From positions 1 through 64,000 of the forward strand of contig JAANDG010000526.1 of assembly GCA_036852015.1 (NCBI GenBank): DNA of 64,000 nucleotides, in the 5' to 3' direction. Source of the stretch: Pelodera strongyloides. Taxonomy: Eukaryota > Nematoda > Chromadorea > Rhabditida > Rhabditidae. The position numbers and the translations under genes were made by a program. Shown one piece after another: positions 52,201 to 64,000 of the stretch. How positions within the stretch are numbered: position 1 is the stretch's first letter; each line of letters opens with the position of its first letter. The notes under the pieces are model-generated. The model saw only the letters and a list, made by a program, of their open reading frames with translations, was not told where the DNA came from and did no database searches.

Positions 52201-55018
52201 TGGGCTCACCTGAGAAATGTTGAAGGCCAACATCATAAGTAGACTACGGATTCCGTCCTGCAAAAAGTACAGTTTACAACATACACTACCCATCTGCACG
52301 CCTGCAGAACAGTCGGAAACAAATTCCATTCTCAACATGACATGAAGCTTTCTTTCTTTTTCTAAGCCTCAAAAAGCCATGTCTACCTGTTCCAGAGTTC
52401 CTGATTTCTTCAGATCTTCAACAACAGCCGGGTTTCCGAGTTTTCCAAAAGATCCAGCAGTGAGGTTCGGGTTCAAGTTCAAGTAACCATTGAATCTAAG
52501 ATATATACCATTGATTGATATTATTCTATGATACGTTACGTGATGTTATACTTAACAAACAACTGACCGCCCATATATATCTCCAACGACTGTGTCCACT
52601 CTCTTGTTGTCTCCGCGAGCAGCGAGACGTACCATTGTGTCCAGGTCTGTAATGTCGGCATTAGATATTTTCTTCGGATACAGCAAGAATGAGATAGTGC
52701 ACAGCAAAGAAACAACGTTCTATTTAATTTAAACCTTGAACGCCGAAAGCAAGATTTGCCATAGCCAGAAATGTTCCTGTTCCGATTGAGCTTCCACGCA
52801 GTCTTCTGTATGTTCCATCTCCTTCCACCTGCAACAGCATATTACGAAAATAGAGAATAGAGATCACTTTGTGATTTTCGTTGTACTGCATCTTTTCTTT
52901 ACACCTGTGAATTTGTTTCGGTCCAACGTGCTTAGTCACTTTACGCCTATGGTAAATAAATGTGATGAAACACAGTGTTGGTTTACTTAGTTGGAAAAGA
53001 AGCTCGCATCATATTCGGAAGAATAGAAATAGTGGAAAACAACATATTCTTTTAAGGAGTATGAAATATTACCCGAACAATCGACAGTCCCGTTCCCAGG
53101 CAAACAATCAAGTAAGGCTTCGTGAGGTCGATGGTGTCGAACGCATATTTAGCCTAAACGAGTCTTGGACTATGTTGGAGGTACAAAAAGGAGGCAATCA
53201 AATAGATTGCGGGATAGGAGGAGCGCGGAAAAGACATAGCGGACGCCAGCAAAAAGAAGACTCTACATAATACGACAATCAACACTCCAAGAAACACTTC
53301 AAAGAGATAGAAGAAGAAACACGGATGAAACGGCAGTTTCATTGGAAGCAAAATAGTCCAGCATACATACAGAAAGGCGAACACAGAACAAGCGGAAAGC
53401 ATGAAAATGTGGCAGATACGCAGAGCATATTTAGGGACCACAGAAGCATTCGTATGATCGATATAGGGAGTCGCAATCATACACATAATACATAGGGACA
53501 TTAAATTCATCTGAATATCCCACCCAACCATAACCTTCAACTGACGGATGGGGATCGTTGAGTAATTTGTGCTGAAAATTACGAACTACGAATAAATTGC
53601 ATGCGATTAGGAAACTACAAAAATGATGTTATAATACCTAACTTTCACATAATGCCAGCCGGTTTGAGTAATTAGGTTAGGTATTATGAGGCAGCATGCG
53701 CTGCTACCAAGTTAGATTGTTAGCCAACAATGAGAACGATAATAAGATTTTTATCCACTTACACCCCGCTCGCCATCCTCAGTAACAAATCTGAATGATT
53801 CATCGAGAACATTCCTCAACAGAAAGTCGGTTCCCTTCACTAAGGACTGCAGCTCATCGACTTTGTTGAGTCTAAATGTAAAGAAGTGATGAGCTCGCAA
53901 TTAGTGTTCATATTTTTTTATCCTTAACGGAAACGGCAATTGACCAGCTATTTGAGGTGCTCCTTGAATTATATCTTAAATTAAATAAAAATATCTAAAG
54001 TGACATCTACAGAAAACTGCGATGTAGATGCACAGTGTGTTGTATGTTGTGCGTCAAATCGTATAAGAAACCCACTGTGCATTTAGAACACTCTCCACTT
54101 TTTTCTCCAAATGAAGTGAACGGTGATTGGAAACAACAGAAATGGTTGGTTTCTTGCTCATACGGATCGAGCACTAAAATGGAATATTGTTTTGTCAACC
54201 ACAAGGGGATGGAAAACTGAGACAACGTAAAGTTCCTGACATATGGAAAACGAGAAGAACCTTTGGTTACCTGCGGTATGAATTCTAGAACCAGATGTAT
54301 CTCTTCTTTTTATCGTTTCATCTCCTGTTTCAATCTTCTCTACCTCACATAAATATTTTGTAAATTCCCACCTTCACAATATGATCCAAAACGGCATCCA
54401 AATAATCAACATGGAACTGAACGGAGTGAATAAAGCTCGATGGGACGGGCAGCTCGATAATCTAAGTGGAGATTACTGGTTATTTACCAAACTAAACAGT
54501 TTATTATTCCAACCCATATGACTAGACAGTTCAATGATGTCAGTTCAAACATCGGGCTTATTATTAAAAAAACATTCTAAAATCCCACTCGTACCTGTCC
54601 ATCGACTCGTGTCCGATGCCTATTTACAGACGAAAGATAGGAGACCTTGACCACCGTTCCAGCTGAAATAAACAAAAGACAATATACTTGAGGTTTGTTT
54701 CGTAAAGGAAAATAGCAATCTTCTTACCAGATCAAACACCTAATAGACCATATTTTGTTTCCAAACTATAGCACAATAATAGAGTGCTATTTTATCAAGC
54801 CAGATAAGGAACTATTATTTACGCATCATATTTATTATATATAGTTAAGGGGACCATTCGTGGTTGATATATAGAGGTATAAAAAAAAGAATTGTTTTCC
54901 TTGATAAGTGAGGTAGAACTGATTGGTCTTGAATAGTTCCGCAAAACTCACTGATGTCAAAGGCAAGCGCAAAGGCTTTGTCAATGTTTCGGAGCGCACT
55001 GAGAACAGTCGAAGTCAT
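49248..55018 (-). CDS. PANK4-type protein: degenerate pantothenate kinase plus DUF89 phosphatase
   Basis: Exons (minus): 55018-54952, 54662-54595, 54461-54372, 54284-54271 (tentative, 14 nt), 53871-53763, 53573-53526, 53153-53073, 52828-52735, 52646-52568, 52495-52387, 52257-52210, 52116-51988, 51791-51686, 51614-51520, 51418-51263, 51181-51164, 51107-51048, 50959-50907, 50795-50642, 50487-50343, 50234-50080, 49969-49800, 49650-49527, 49415-49248. Length is about 779 residues, as in animal PANK4. The kinase-like part keeps [24 protein letters not shown] and GSSIGTGTF. The DUF89 part has [27 protein letters not shown] (metal-site Asp-Asn and Asp), SPCLDL and [13 protein letters not shown]. In animals the kinase half is inactive and the DUF89 half dephosphorylates 4'-phosphopantetheine and related metabolites, restraining CoA synthesis. 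The ATG is not certain; the frame is open to 55111. Confidence 0.93.
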
Positions 55019-58000
55019 TAACTTATTTCCGATGAACGTTGGATCGTCAGTTATACTGTAGAGCCGACAATTGATGTCTGAATATTGTCTCATATATAGG
55101 ATATAAATCAACCATGATTTTCATGAATACAAATTTTACCAAAGAAAAACTCATAAGCATGGTTTAATATTCTCTTAGAGCAAAGAGAATAACACAGAGT
55201 GTCAACTAGACACAAAAAGCAATTTAAGAATCAATAAGGTAGTAAGCAAAAAAAGTGAGCGGAAACTCCACTGGATCGGAAGACTTCACAAAGTGATCGT
55301 TAGATAATTAAAAGAAAAGAAGTTGTTGACAACTATAGAACAACTATATGGAAGTTACATTATTTTTCTCATTCGAAGATAAACTGGAAAACAGTGAAAG
55401 GCAAAGGGACGTCTACAACTAACACAGCCATAAATTTCCGATTATCTTGTTTGCCTCAAATCGTACATAATTCTCGCGCAATACAATATAAACTAGTTCA
55501 ACCCTACTTACCGGCTTTGTCCAATGTCATTATTAGGTGCCTTTTAATATGAATCGTTCAATTCAGTATTAGTATTCAAAGGTAGTGCCACCGTTCAATA
55601 TTAATTAGTCTTCTTGGTGTCATAGATTAACGAATTCAGTATCAGTTTGTGTCTTGTCGTAAAAAGACTGTGCCTCGGTCGATAGCGCGACCAGCCGAAC
55701 AAATAAAAAAGGTGAACATTCTGTGCCAAAGCTTCCCTTTTTGATGGTACGGTTATGTATTGATCAATGGGCTCACGCTTACTTGTAGAGCAAAAGGGCA
55801 GGCCACCTAGCCTTTTCGCGCCGAACCACAACAGTTGTGCTTTTACGAACCAATGTTGCACCGTCAGTCTGTGAATATTTGATAATCAGTTATTTTCTTT
55901 AGCTCATGATTTGTATTGATGTTTAGTACAAATTTTTAAGTAATGCTTCTGAACAATTAGCAAAAAAATACTTATAATGTCCTATATTTTATTTTTCCGG
56001 ATGTGGCACTATGAGAAAGAATTAACGCACATCAGGATCAGAGTAGCAAAATAATTCATGAGTGAGTAAGAGTAATTGCTAAACTTGGCTGGCAACGTAA
56101 ACAGCAAAGATAGCCGAACACACGAGTCATTCATTTTTGAATAAAAAAGTGTAACCTTTTTTGAGTAAAGTAGATCTACATTCTATCAGAAAAACCTGTG
56201 CGAGGAGCCGGAGGGCATCATTTCGGAGCTGATGAAATGATATAAAATGAACGATCCTGGACGTTTAATAGTCAAAAAGAGGCGGGGCCTGGTCTGTTTT
56301 TATTATGACAATATGTAAGTGGTGTGATATCCAACAAATATATAATAAAATAAATTATGATTCAGGCAAAAAAAAATTAATTTATTTATTATTTGATTTA
56401 ATATTTTACTTTATGTGTGATTGTCATACGATCACGCGACAAGGTTAGTAATCGAAAAGTCATATTGTATATATTTTTATTTAAAAAATCGAGTAACTAT
56501 AATATAAGAAACGGAAGAAAATCTTCGTTAATAACAACAATTGATGAATGTGAACCAACAATAAAGTCATCAAGTTAAAAGAACCGATTTACGTAATGGT
56601 CTGGAAATAACTTAAATGTACAGTTGCAAAAATGACGAGTATGGACATTTGTAAATTAACAGGATAAACAGAAAGAAGCAAGCAGCCGCCTTTTCTTTCA
56701 CTAACTTGGGGTATTAATGCACGCCAAGGACTACGACAAAATCCCAAACGACAAACGGACTAGGGTGTCGTCCTTTTGGAACCTTCGGACAAAAAAACTG
56801 TTTCGTAAAGTATGATTGGGAAATATGTATAACATAAGCCAGAGTTTTTTTTTTCGGAAAAAATTGAGCTTAAGATGTCTTTTGTAGCTAAAATGTTGGA
56901 TGATGCACAAAAATAACGATAATATAATTTGATTCGGAGCGCTCTTCTTGGTTCTTTATCGGGGGTCAAACGCACAAAGGGAGGGTATTTAATTGAATAA
57001 GTGCCCAGCTTTTCAACTAAACTAACCAAATACCTTCCAGAACCTCAAACCGGGGGTTTCTTTGAACGCAACGAAAATTTGAACGGCTATCGCCGCCTGA
57101 GTCGACTTTCAAAGTCTAAAATGCAGGAACATCTGTGAGCACACTTATGTGAAACGTTTGCAACGTATCTTCAAAAATCATGAAATAAAATTCGAATTTC
57201 GCTTGCTCAAGACGGGGCTCCTGCTCTCCTTTTATAACCTTTAGATATTCAAATTTCCGTTGCGTTCACTCGCGGCTTCAAACAAAAAAATAAACTCTTC
57301 TCGTTTATATAATAAGATAAGAACACGTTTATTTAGATGCACCGTGCACGATTGGAAAAAAACCTACGTTTCAGGGGTTTGGTTTAAGTAGGTCATGGCT
57401 TTCCGCATATTTTTGTATTATGTAAACCTTGAATCACGTTTGGTGAGCTTCATATAAACATGCAAGATTGGCACACTATTTTGTAATTGATACTTGGAAG
57501 GAAAATGCACGGTTTTTGGCATATTTGTAAACCCCATAAGGATACAATAGAAGAACGGTAGCCGGAAGGAACAGAAAGGAAGTTTCACATCTTGACTCGA
57601 AAGACTGTGTCGTGACTGCGCACGACCGCCTTAATATCATGTGCATTCTACCGTTATCTATAGCCGTTCATAGCTATATTAGTCTCAATCATATATCCCT
57701 TAGACATCAATTACCGTACTGATCTTTAGGTATATTGGTATATATTATTTAGGAACTGTGTATTAACGCTTCTTTTTGTGTTGCGTTGAACCCGTTTTGT
57801 ATATTCTATGTATTCGGTGTGTAATAAACCCTTGCCACGGTTGATCCAGATTCTCCGTGATTATTCAGTTTGATTCTATTATCTCCTTGCACCGTATAAT
57901 CCAGAGGTACCGCGCCATCCCAATTGGGCGGACTGATTATCTAGATACGGCTGCACCCGAGACACCGACTAGCTGGAGTTACCTAACACTCCTTTCCTGG

Positions 58001-58955
58001 CTATATCTAACAGTGCGTTTCCCTTTGTATATTATTGTTACCTGTGCCACTAAGGCCAACTGGACTTCGGGTCGAAGAGCTAGAAGTATCCAAACTAACT
58101 ATTATATTCTTTCTAGTTCTTTCAGACTGTTCATTGTGAAAGAACCGAGTTATTTATTATTATTAAAACCTTTTCGACCTCAAGCTACACGGTTGTCCAT
58201 ACAGAGCACCTACCCGAGCGGGCATTCCATATGGTAGCTGAGAGTTCCTAAAGACTGCGGCGGTGACGCTTTGCATGCCAGCCTATGAACTGTGGCTGTT
58301 GAATTTGAATTTTTTACACTTGACGAAAATAAGAACCAACCAACGATCGTGAGCTGGGACCAAAGGGGAAAGCGTAATAGCTGCCACTGTAAGGAATTTC
58401 GGTGTGGTGATACTGTCTAGCAAAATGCTAGGAGATTTGTATTATTCCACGATTTATTTATCAATTTTCCATCTAGCTTAGTCCAGATAGGGAGCAGTCA
58501 TACCTTCCAGCAAACTGCTAGGGAACAACTCAATTGGGAAAATAATGTAGATGTTTTTCTTCGTAGAACACACAAGAAAATAATATTATATATTTATTTC
58601 TGACATTACTTTTTTCTGTGTATTATATTCCTTAGTAAATGTACATACAATAATCTCACAAATGCATTCACTTTTTCATTAGATGATATCGGGAGTGTCT
58701 TGAGGTAGTATATATGCACTAAATTCACAACACAAGAACACCTTCAGAAAAAATGTGTAGAAATGGTAATCAACACGTGTAATGATAAGAAAACAAATCA
58801 GTAAAAACAACACTTAGAATGGGAATTCATATATTTAAGCCATAAGCACCAATAACGATTGAGTAATTCAGATACGGGACCTAAAAAACTCAGATTTTAT
58901 ATGATTACTATGTAAGGATGAATATGTTACTTGGCCCCATTATTAGAAGTTCAGC
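55019..58955. other. Intergenic region
   Basis: About 3.9 kb between two minus-strand genes, too far for a typical nematode operon. An LTR-like stretch lies at about 57607-57889. At 58417-58431 CTAGCAAAATGCTAG is palindromic and a variant occurs near 58509. No gene is supported. Confidence 0.5.
57607..57889 (+). repeat. Possible solo LTR or LTR remnant
   Basis: The stretch starts with TGTCGTGACTGCGCACGACC, holds AATAAA near 57823 and could end in CA near 57889, with an ORF-poor but GC-richer leader after it. No repeat partner, target-site duplication or primer site was found, so this is a weak call. Confidence 0.2.
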
Positions 58956-61900
58956 TTAGTTTTTCATAATACAATCTGATGTCAAATCATTGAAGTCACT
59001 GAGGAAGTTGCTGATTGTGTCATCCCTGTATACACGAGAAGGGGAACCAGCTATCGTCTGAATTATATTATGATTATAACATCGAACGTATTCAAGCAAC
59101 TATTCATATTCGGTTTGATGCTCAGCGATCCTTTTGGAATACTTTAGTGGATTGCATGCACTACGAAATGTTATGGAAAAATAGACAATTGAAACTCATT
59201 CTCCATTTTAAGCAAACAGCTAACCTCGAGGCCTTTGATGTTAATCGGCATCCCTTTAGTCACAGCAATTGCGTAGACGGTCACCCCTTGCTCTCGCATC
59301 ATACGCGCACCTGAGTTACTTGCATCACAATCAACAATTTGTTAACACTTGCAAACATTTCATGGAGGTAATAAATACTAAGCTGTCCGTTACCGACCTT
59401 CAGACACATCATCTGAACTGAATCCATCTGTGAAGATAATGGCTACTGGGTGTGCCTTCCCGGGTCGAGCGTGCTCACTCTGAAAATTTATAAGCTTATT
59501 ATAGAAATACTCTGTAGTTGCATAATTTAGACGGCAGTCAAAGAGATAGCGAAGAATTGCGTAATTAAAAAAACACAAACAACACCTTAAACTGATCGAC
59601 TGCTGACATGAGAGCCTCATTGGTTCTCGTTATCCCCGAAATGAACCGAGTCCCCATCACTGTGTCCATCATTCTCTGCTTTTCTTGGTAATCTCTGAAG
59701 AAAAGCTGAAGTTTAAATATTGCTGCGACTTGAAATTTTGGCCGACAATTGCATTAATTTACAAAGCGACTCACTGGAATCCGAAGAGAATGCGAACCTT
59801 CCGAGGACCAGCGTATTTAATTACCGAAACCTGAAAATTTTTTAATAAATTAACGGACTGAAAGGGAGCAAAGCATATTACGGCATAAAACTATATAATT
59901 CTGTATATACCCTAGTACCTGAGCGTTCCTTGGTCCAAGAACAAGCTTATTGATTAGATTGGCAGTCAGCTGGAGTTCTTCTGTAAACCGGGTGGTCAAG
60001 GAACCGGAGGCGTCCAGAACAATAACAACATCGTAGGCACAACCTAAAGTTTATTCCCTTTTACATACAATACACTTGGATTGCGAAATAGTGGTTATGA
60101 TATTAATATTAAATGTTCACCTTCAGTCTCTTGCTCTTTAACGGGTGGCGCAGCCGGCCGTTCAATTGGTTTTATTGGCTGGGGAAGTTGTGGGGGTTCT
60201 TCAATCTTCACAGGCACTTCGGCTTCATTCTGGGAGATTTCTTCTTTACGAGTCTCAGGCAGCGTAGGTTCAGCGTGAGTGGGCGACTCTGCTTGAATTG
60301 GCTCTGCACGAGGCTCTTCGCCTATTGTTTGTAGGTGACGACCTGCAATTATGGGAACTTTAGTTCTTAATTAGTTCGTGCATATAGGACATTAAGCGAA
60401 ACGAAAGCAAGCGCATGCAAAGCAACTACGAAGATTTAAACGTTGTACATTTCTGCAAACTATGGTGCCCTATATCGTGCCACTACCTGGCAACTAGAGC
60501 GGTGCCTCTATCTAAACATCTAACTGCAGTCTCTCTAGCTGTGCAGATGCACTCGTGCTAGTTTCATGCATAAACCTTTATCGTCAGGTGATTCCACAAC
60601 TGTCGTCTCAATTTCGTGAGCTGGTATGTACTCTCCGGATGATGTTATTTCTTCCGGTCCAGTTTCAGGTACTTCAGATTCTCCAGAGAAACTAGGCTCT
60701 AATCCTGATGTAACCTCTTGATCTGCTTCAAACGTGCCCGTAGAAGTAAATCCGGGGATTTCTCCAGAGGATAGTACATCTTCGGGAGAAACAGCTTCCT
60801 GTACTTGGTTCACGGAATATGTTGTGCTTTCTGGTTCAGCACCGGAGAAGCTGGTAGCAGGAAGATTATCAGATGGTGAGGAAGTTGTAGATGTCCCAAT
60901 TATTTTCTCTAATTTGTCATCGTGGGAACCTTAACATATGGTGAGCTTTTTCATTAATCATTTTTCTGTAATATATTAAATATTGTATCAATAATCTGTC
61001 CCTCCGAAGAGACAAATGCAAGACGCAGCAAATGTTCCTAGGGAAGAAAATCTCGTTTCACTAGTAGTTTTTACACTCTTATAGTTGCAAAAAATTATGC
61101 ACAACTATTTTGACGCTGGCCGTTCCTTTCGTGTTATTTGAATAGTCTTAAACATGAGTAAAGTTTCTTGTGAGCTTTCGATTCCAACCACAAAACAAAT
61201 GCGTTTAACACATTTTTATTTGCCAACGTTTCGGTTTACACCATCATCAGGGCAGACTTAATTACCCAAGTTTGAGGTAATTAAATCTGCCCTGATGATG
61301 GTGTAAACCGAAACGTTGGCAAATAAAAATGTGTTAAACGCATTTGTTTTGTGGTTGGAATCGAAAGCTCACAAGAAACTTTACTCATACTACTATCTTT
61401 CCAACTTATTCATGGAGCGTGCAAATATACAGTCTTAAACATACCCAGTAGTATTCCTTCCCTGCCATCGGATTCGTTTCTTGTGGGAATTGGCTGAAAA
61501 CGACGAATTATTATCTAATAAATACCAAATTAAAAAAAAAATGAATAAAATTAACCCAATGCAAACAAATAAAAATAACTTTCCGCAGCCTGTAAAATAA
61601 CCATGAATTGATAAAGAAAATCTGAATTGATAAAAATCTGAATAGAACCATGAATTGATAAAAAAACATGAAAATCAAACCAGAAACCGGGAATTAAATT
61701 TTCAAACCAAACCATAAAGTCACATCACGAATAATAAATAAACACTCAACTCACTACTTACCCGACGCACATGATAGTTACGGATTCCACGGATTCTGAC
61801 TCTCTGAGGAATAATTATACTATTTTTTTAGTGAAATAAAATAACACTCAAGTTCCAGCTGTGAAGTTTCCAAGATTACAATTGCTTTAGTATTGAATTT

Positions 61901-64000
61901 TAAGAATGTTGTGATCATGATGCAGTCTAAACTTATTGGCTCGGAGGGTTCAACTTACTCGTCTGAATTTCGGTGGCGCAGGTCTCTGCTCTGCTTGTTT
62001 TTCCTTAACTGGTGGGGGTGTCTGTCCCTCGGCACAACTTCTGATTCTCCTCACTAGTTCGTCTGCTCCTTCCTTCACACCATGGAGAACCCTACCGGGG
62101 GAGCCGGCAATAATTTCCAGCTCGTTCCTAAGCGAGAGAGTATGCCGACTGGTAGCGATTTTTTGTGTAAATAGTTCGTTGATACCCTAATACGATATAT
62201 TAAGTTGTTAGCCACTAGTTATATATCAAACAGGTCAATTAAAAAAGTGTACATCAACCTGTAATAATAACTGGTCATATTTTTCTACAAAAAGCCGGGA
62301 AAAAACTGGAATGCTAACCTATTGAATGGGTCTTGGACTGTGACTCCAAACATCCTCACATTGTGCATTGATTGGATCTCATTGGCCGGTTCGTCCACTA
62401 AGTCATAGCTAAATATTTTGAATTTAGTTGTTCATTTTCTGGAGGTATGAAATGATAGTATATTTGAACGCGCTCATTTGACTTTCAGTATATCATTACC
62501 TGAATCCATCAGTGATAACAACTACATTAGTGGTCTTATCCAATCTTCTATTTGCAAGTTCCTGGCTGGCAAACTTCAGAGCTGCTCCTGTGGCTGTGAC
62601 CCCAGAGAAGAAGGGCAATGCTGTAGAAATATTTATTGTGAAAAAACTCCAACACATTTACATAGCAACTTGATTATGTAAGTGTTTCCTTATTAAAGGA
62701 GGAGGCTCACGAGAACTGGGTGTACAATTTGTTTATTTTTATCGAAAGATGGTGGTGTTAGCTTCCAATACAGTTCTTTATCATATTGTGTGTCCCATGG
62801 GAACCAACAATATGGACAGATACCCTCGCAACACAAAGACTACCATAAAAAACTTTGGTAGAATTCAAATCATTATATTGATTTATTCCTTCTAAGTGAA
62901 AGTTCGTGCTTCATAAGTCATGTTTCTTGGAAGCTGACACCACCATCTTTCGATAAAAAGAAAGCAATTGTACACTTAGGTTTCGGGAGCCTCCTCCTTT
63001 AATGATTTTTCCCCCTAGCAAACAATCTTCGCTCATATTTGAGAAATGGCTATAATTGCCAGTTTACTACAGTGAATCAGTTGATAGTGTCACGTTTCAT
63101 TTTTGATTGGTCTCATTGTAATGTTGTTTGTGTGTCAATTCTGTTCTAAATGAAGTGACAATTAGAGGGAAATGATCTCACACGCCTTGTTACACCATGC
63201 GACCGATTAACTGTTGATTATAACACAGGAACCGATTTTGTTTTACTCGATAGTTAAGAAATATGTTCGATTCGAGATTGTATTTCTAGGAATAAGCTTC
63301 AGAGGGAAAACCTTCAAAAAATATGCGTTCTCCCACTACTTTTTTAAAACATCAAATTCATTTGATGGCTCGAATCGAACATATGTCTTAACATATATCA
63401 TATGACAAAAAAATCAATAGCGGGGACACAAAAATAACTAGTGGCCACGGTAATTTTTGGCAGGTACTACATACATACAAATCTATAAAGCCTCCTGCAG
63501 TTTAAACATTAACGTACCTTTGACGTCTGCTAATAGTTCTTCTCGGCTTGAATGGTCAGTGAATTTAATTTTGATCTTCTGTTTTAATTTGGAGGAATAG
63601 ACAATGGCCGCCACACGATCGTTCTAAACATAAACATGTCATGATCATTTAATATGCAAGACACAAGCAATGAGAGATAAGCTAGAAAACAAACATTATT
63701 ACAGTAAGTTGGAAAACTTAAGGTAAACTCTCATAAACTAAACATTTGACACTTTTAAAGCATACCTCGGGATCAACAACAAGACCTTCAATAACCGAGG
63801 CGACGAATGCAAGATGTTTCTGCCATTTTTCCCTCACTGAGGCTGTGGAATCAATCACAAAAAGCACATCGGATGGGCACGCTAAAGGAGTTGAACGGTT
63901 ATCTTTAGTTACGTGTAGATTTAACAAGCTTAACTTTTATTGCTGACTGACTGATCTTCAGAAGTTGACTTAGAGTGTACAACCAACCTGTAATGGGTCT
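58956..64000 (-). CDS. Protein with two von Willebrand factor A domains (3' part; 5' end outside window)
   Basis: Exons (minus): 64000-63988 (partial), 63881-63766, 63623-63518, 62620-62500, 62408-62319, 62127-61959, 61803-61762, 61493-61445, 60929-60576, 60342-60121, 60043-59919, 59830-59775, 59694-59586, 59479-59398, 59310-59225, 59057-58956 (stop TAA), all in phase, about 613 residues visible. The first vWA domain has FVIDSTASV, GVTATGAAL and VVVITDGFS; its metal-site motif is DSTAS with Thr at the third position. A linker of about 240 residues rich in Ser, Gly, Glu and Pro follows (SSGE, SFSGE, later many EP). The second vWA domain has an intact VLDASGSL, TRTNEAL and IIFTDGFS. vWA domains bind ligands through metal. 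An extracellular matrix or secreted role is likely, but no signal peptide is visible because the start is missing. Confidence 0.9.
61144..61442. repeat. Long palindromic insertion with 12-bp flanking direct repeats
   Basis: Arms 61154-61266 and 61276-61388 (113 bp each) are reverse complements with one mismatch, around a 9-nt loop. AGTCTTAAACAT occurs at 61144-61155 and again at 61431-61442, as expected for a 12-bp target-site duplication. The element sits in an intron of the vWA gene, with its right repeat next to the 5' splice site at 61445. It codes for nothing. Confidence 0.9.
62692..63003. repeat. MITE-like element with long terminal inverted repeats
   Basis: Arms of about 75 bp start with ATTAAAGGAGGAGGCTC and its reverse complement at the other end, and share a central TATCGAAAGATGGTGGTGT. 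The middle of about 160 bp is unique and contains a small hairpin. The element lies in the 0.9-kb intron between two exons of the first vWA domain. Confidence 0.88.

Noticed and set aside
57857..58237. + strand ORF of 126 codons
   Set aside because: No known domain and no splice context; it follows an LTR-like stretch and may be leader sequence of a retroelement.
49248..58956. Operon of the vWA and PANK4-type genes
   Set aside because: Same strand, but the spacer is about 3.9 kb, well beyond usual nematode operon spacing, and no spliced-leader 2 type context is visible.
59015..59314. + strand ORF of 99 codons
   Set aside because: It is antisense to two exons of the vWA gene whose minus-strand frames carry the domain motifs.
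61292..61314. Functional hammerhead ribozyme
   Set aside because: CTGATGA and GAAAC are present at fair spacing, but the closing pair of helix II and a clear cleavage site with helices I and III could not be drawn, so no ribozyme feature is listed.

Overview
The window is eukaryotic and almost certainly nematode nuclear DNA. It carries a cytoplasmic intermediate filament gene of the nematode A type with a lamin-like tail, many short exons in AT-rich introns, TTTCAG-type acceptors, and acceptors sitting directly before ATG codons, as expected for spliced-leader addition. The species cannot be fixed from sequence alone; a strongylid-like (clade V) worm is a guess. All gene models below were assembled by hand from splice sites with phase checked at every junction; there is no transcript evidence.

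Left part (1-13 kb). Bases 1-2168 hold the 3' end of an LTR retroelement with a frameshifted phlebovirus-type glycoprotein (env) reading frame and an LTR-like tail. Then come a small coiled-coil gene (+, 2706-3945), a CDC50/TMEM30 flippase-subunit gene (+, 5243-8228), a complete 12-exon cytochrome P450 gene (-, 8407-11540) with TATA and GATA-like motifs upstream, and two identical tRNA-Gln(UUG) genes at 12.6 and 12.8 kb.

Middle part (13.6-47.7 kb). One long chain of about 26 phase-compatible + strand exons encodes a protein whose first third is low-complexity and unfamiliar and whose rest is an extraordinarily Glu/Arg-rich helix. It can end at 39202. The last Glu/Arg exon is also in phase with two small exons at 41.6-41.8 kb that join, still in phase, to the first exon of the intermediate filament gene (44483-47748). 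Several candidate short alternative first exons lie between. The locus may therefore make a short filament protein, filament isoforms with added heads, a stand-alone Glu/Arg protein, and possibly a roughly 1520-residue fusion. This is the most interesting structure in the window.

Right part (49-64 kb). Two - strand genes follow: a PANK4-type protein (degenerate pantothenate kinase plus DUF89 phosphatase, 24 exons, about 779 residues) and the 3' part of an extracellular-looking protein with two von Willebrand A domains joined by a Ser/Gly/Glu/Pro-rich linker, which runs off the right edge. Introns carry foldback/MITE-like elements at 33.75, 61.16 and 62.69 kb; the 61 kb one has two 113-bp arms, a 9-nt loop and 12-bp flanking direct repeats. 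The remaining space is AT-rich intergenic or intronic DNA in which I see no supported gene.
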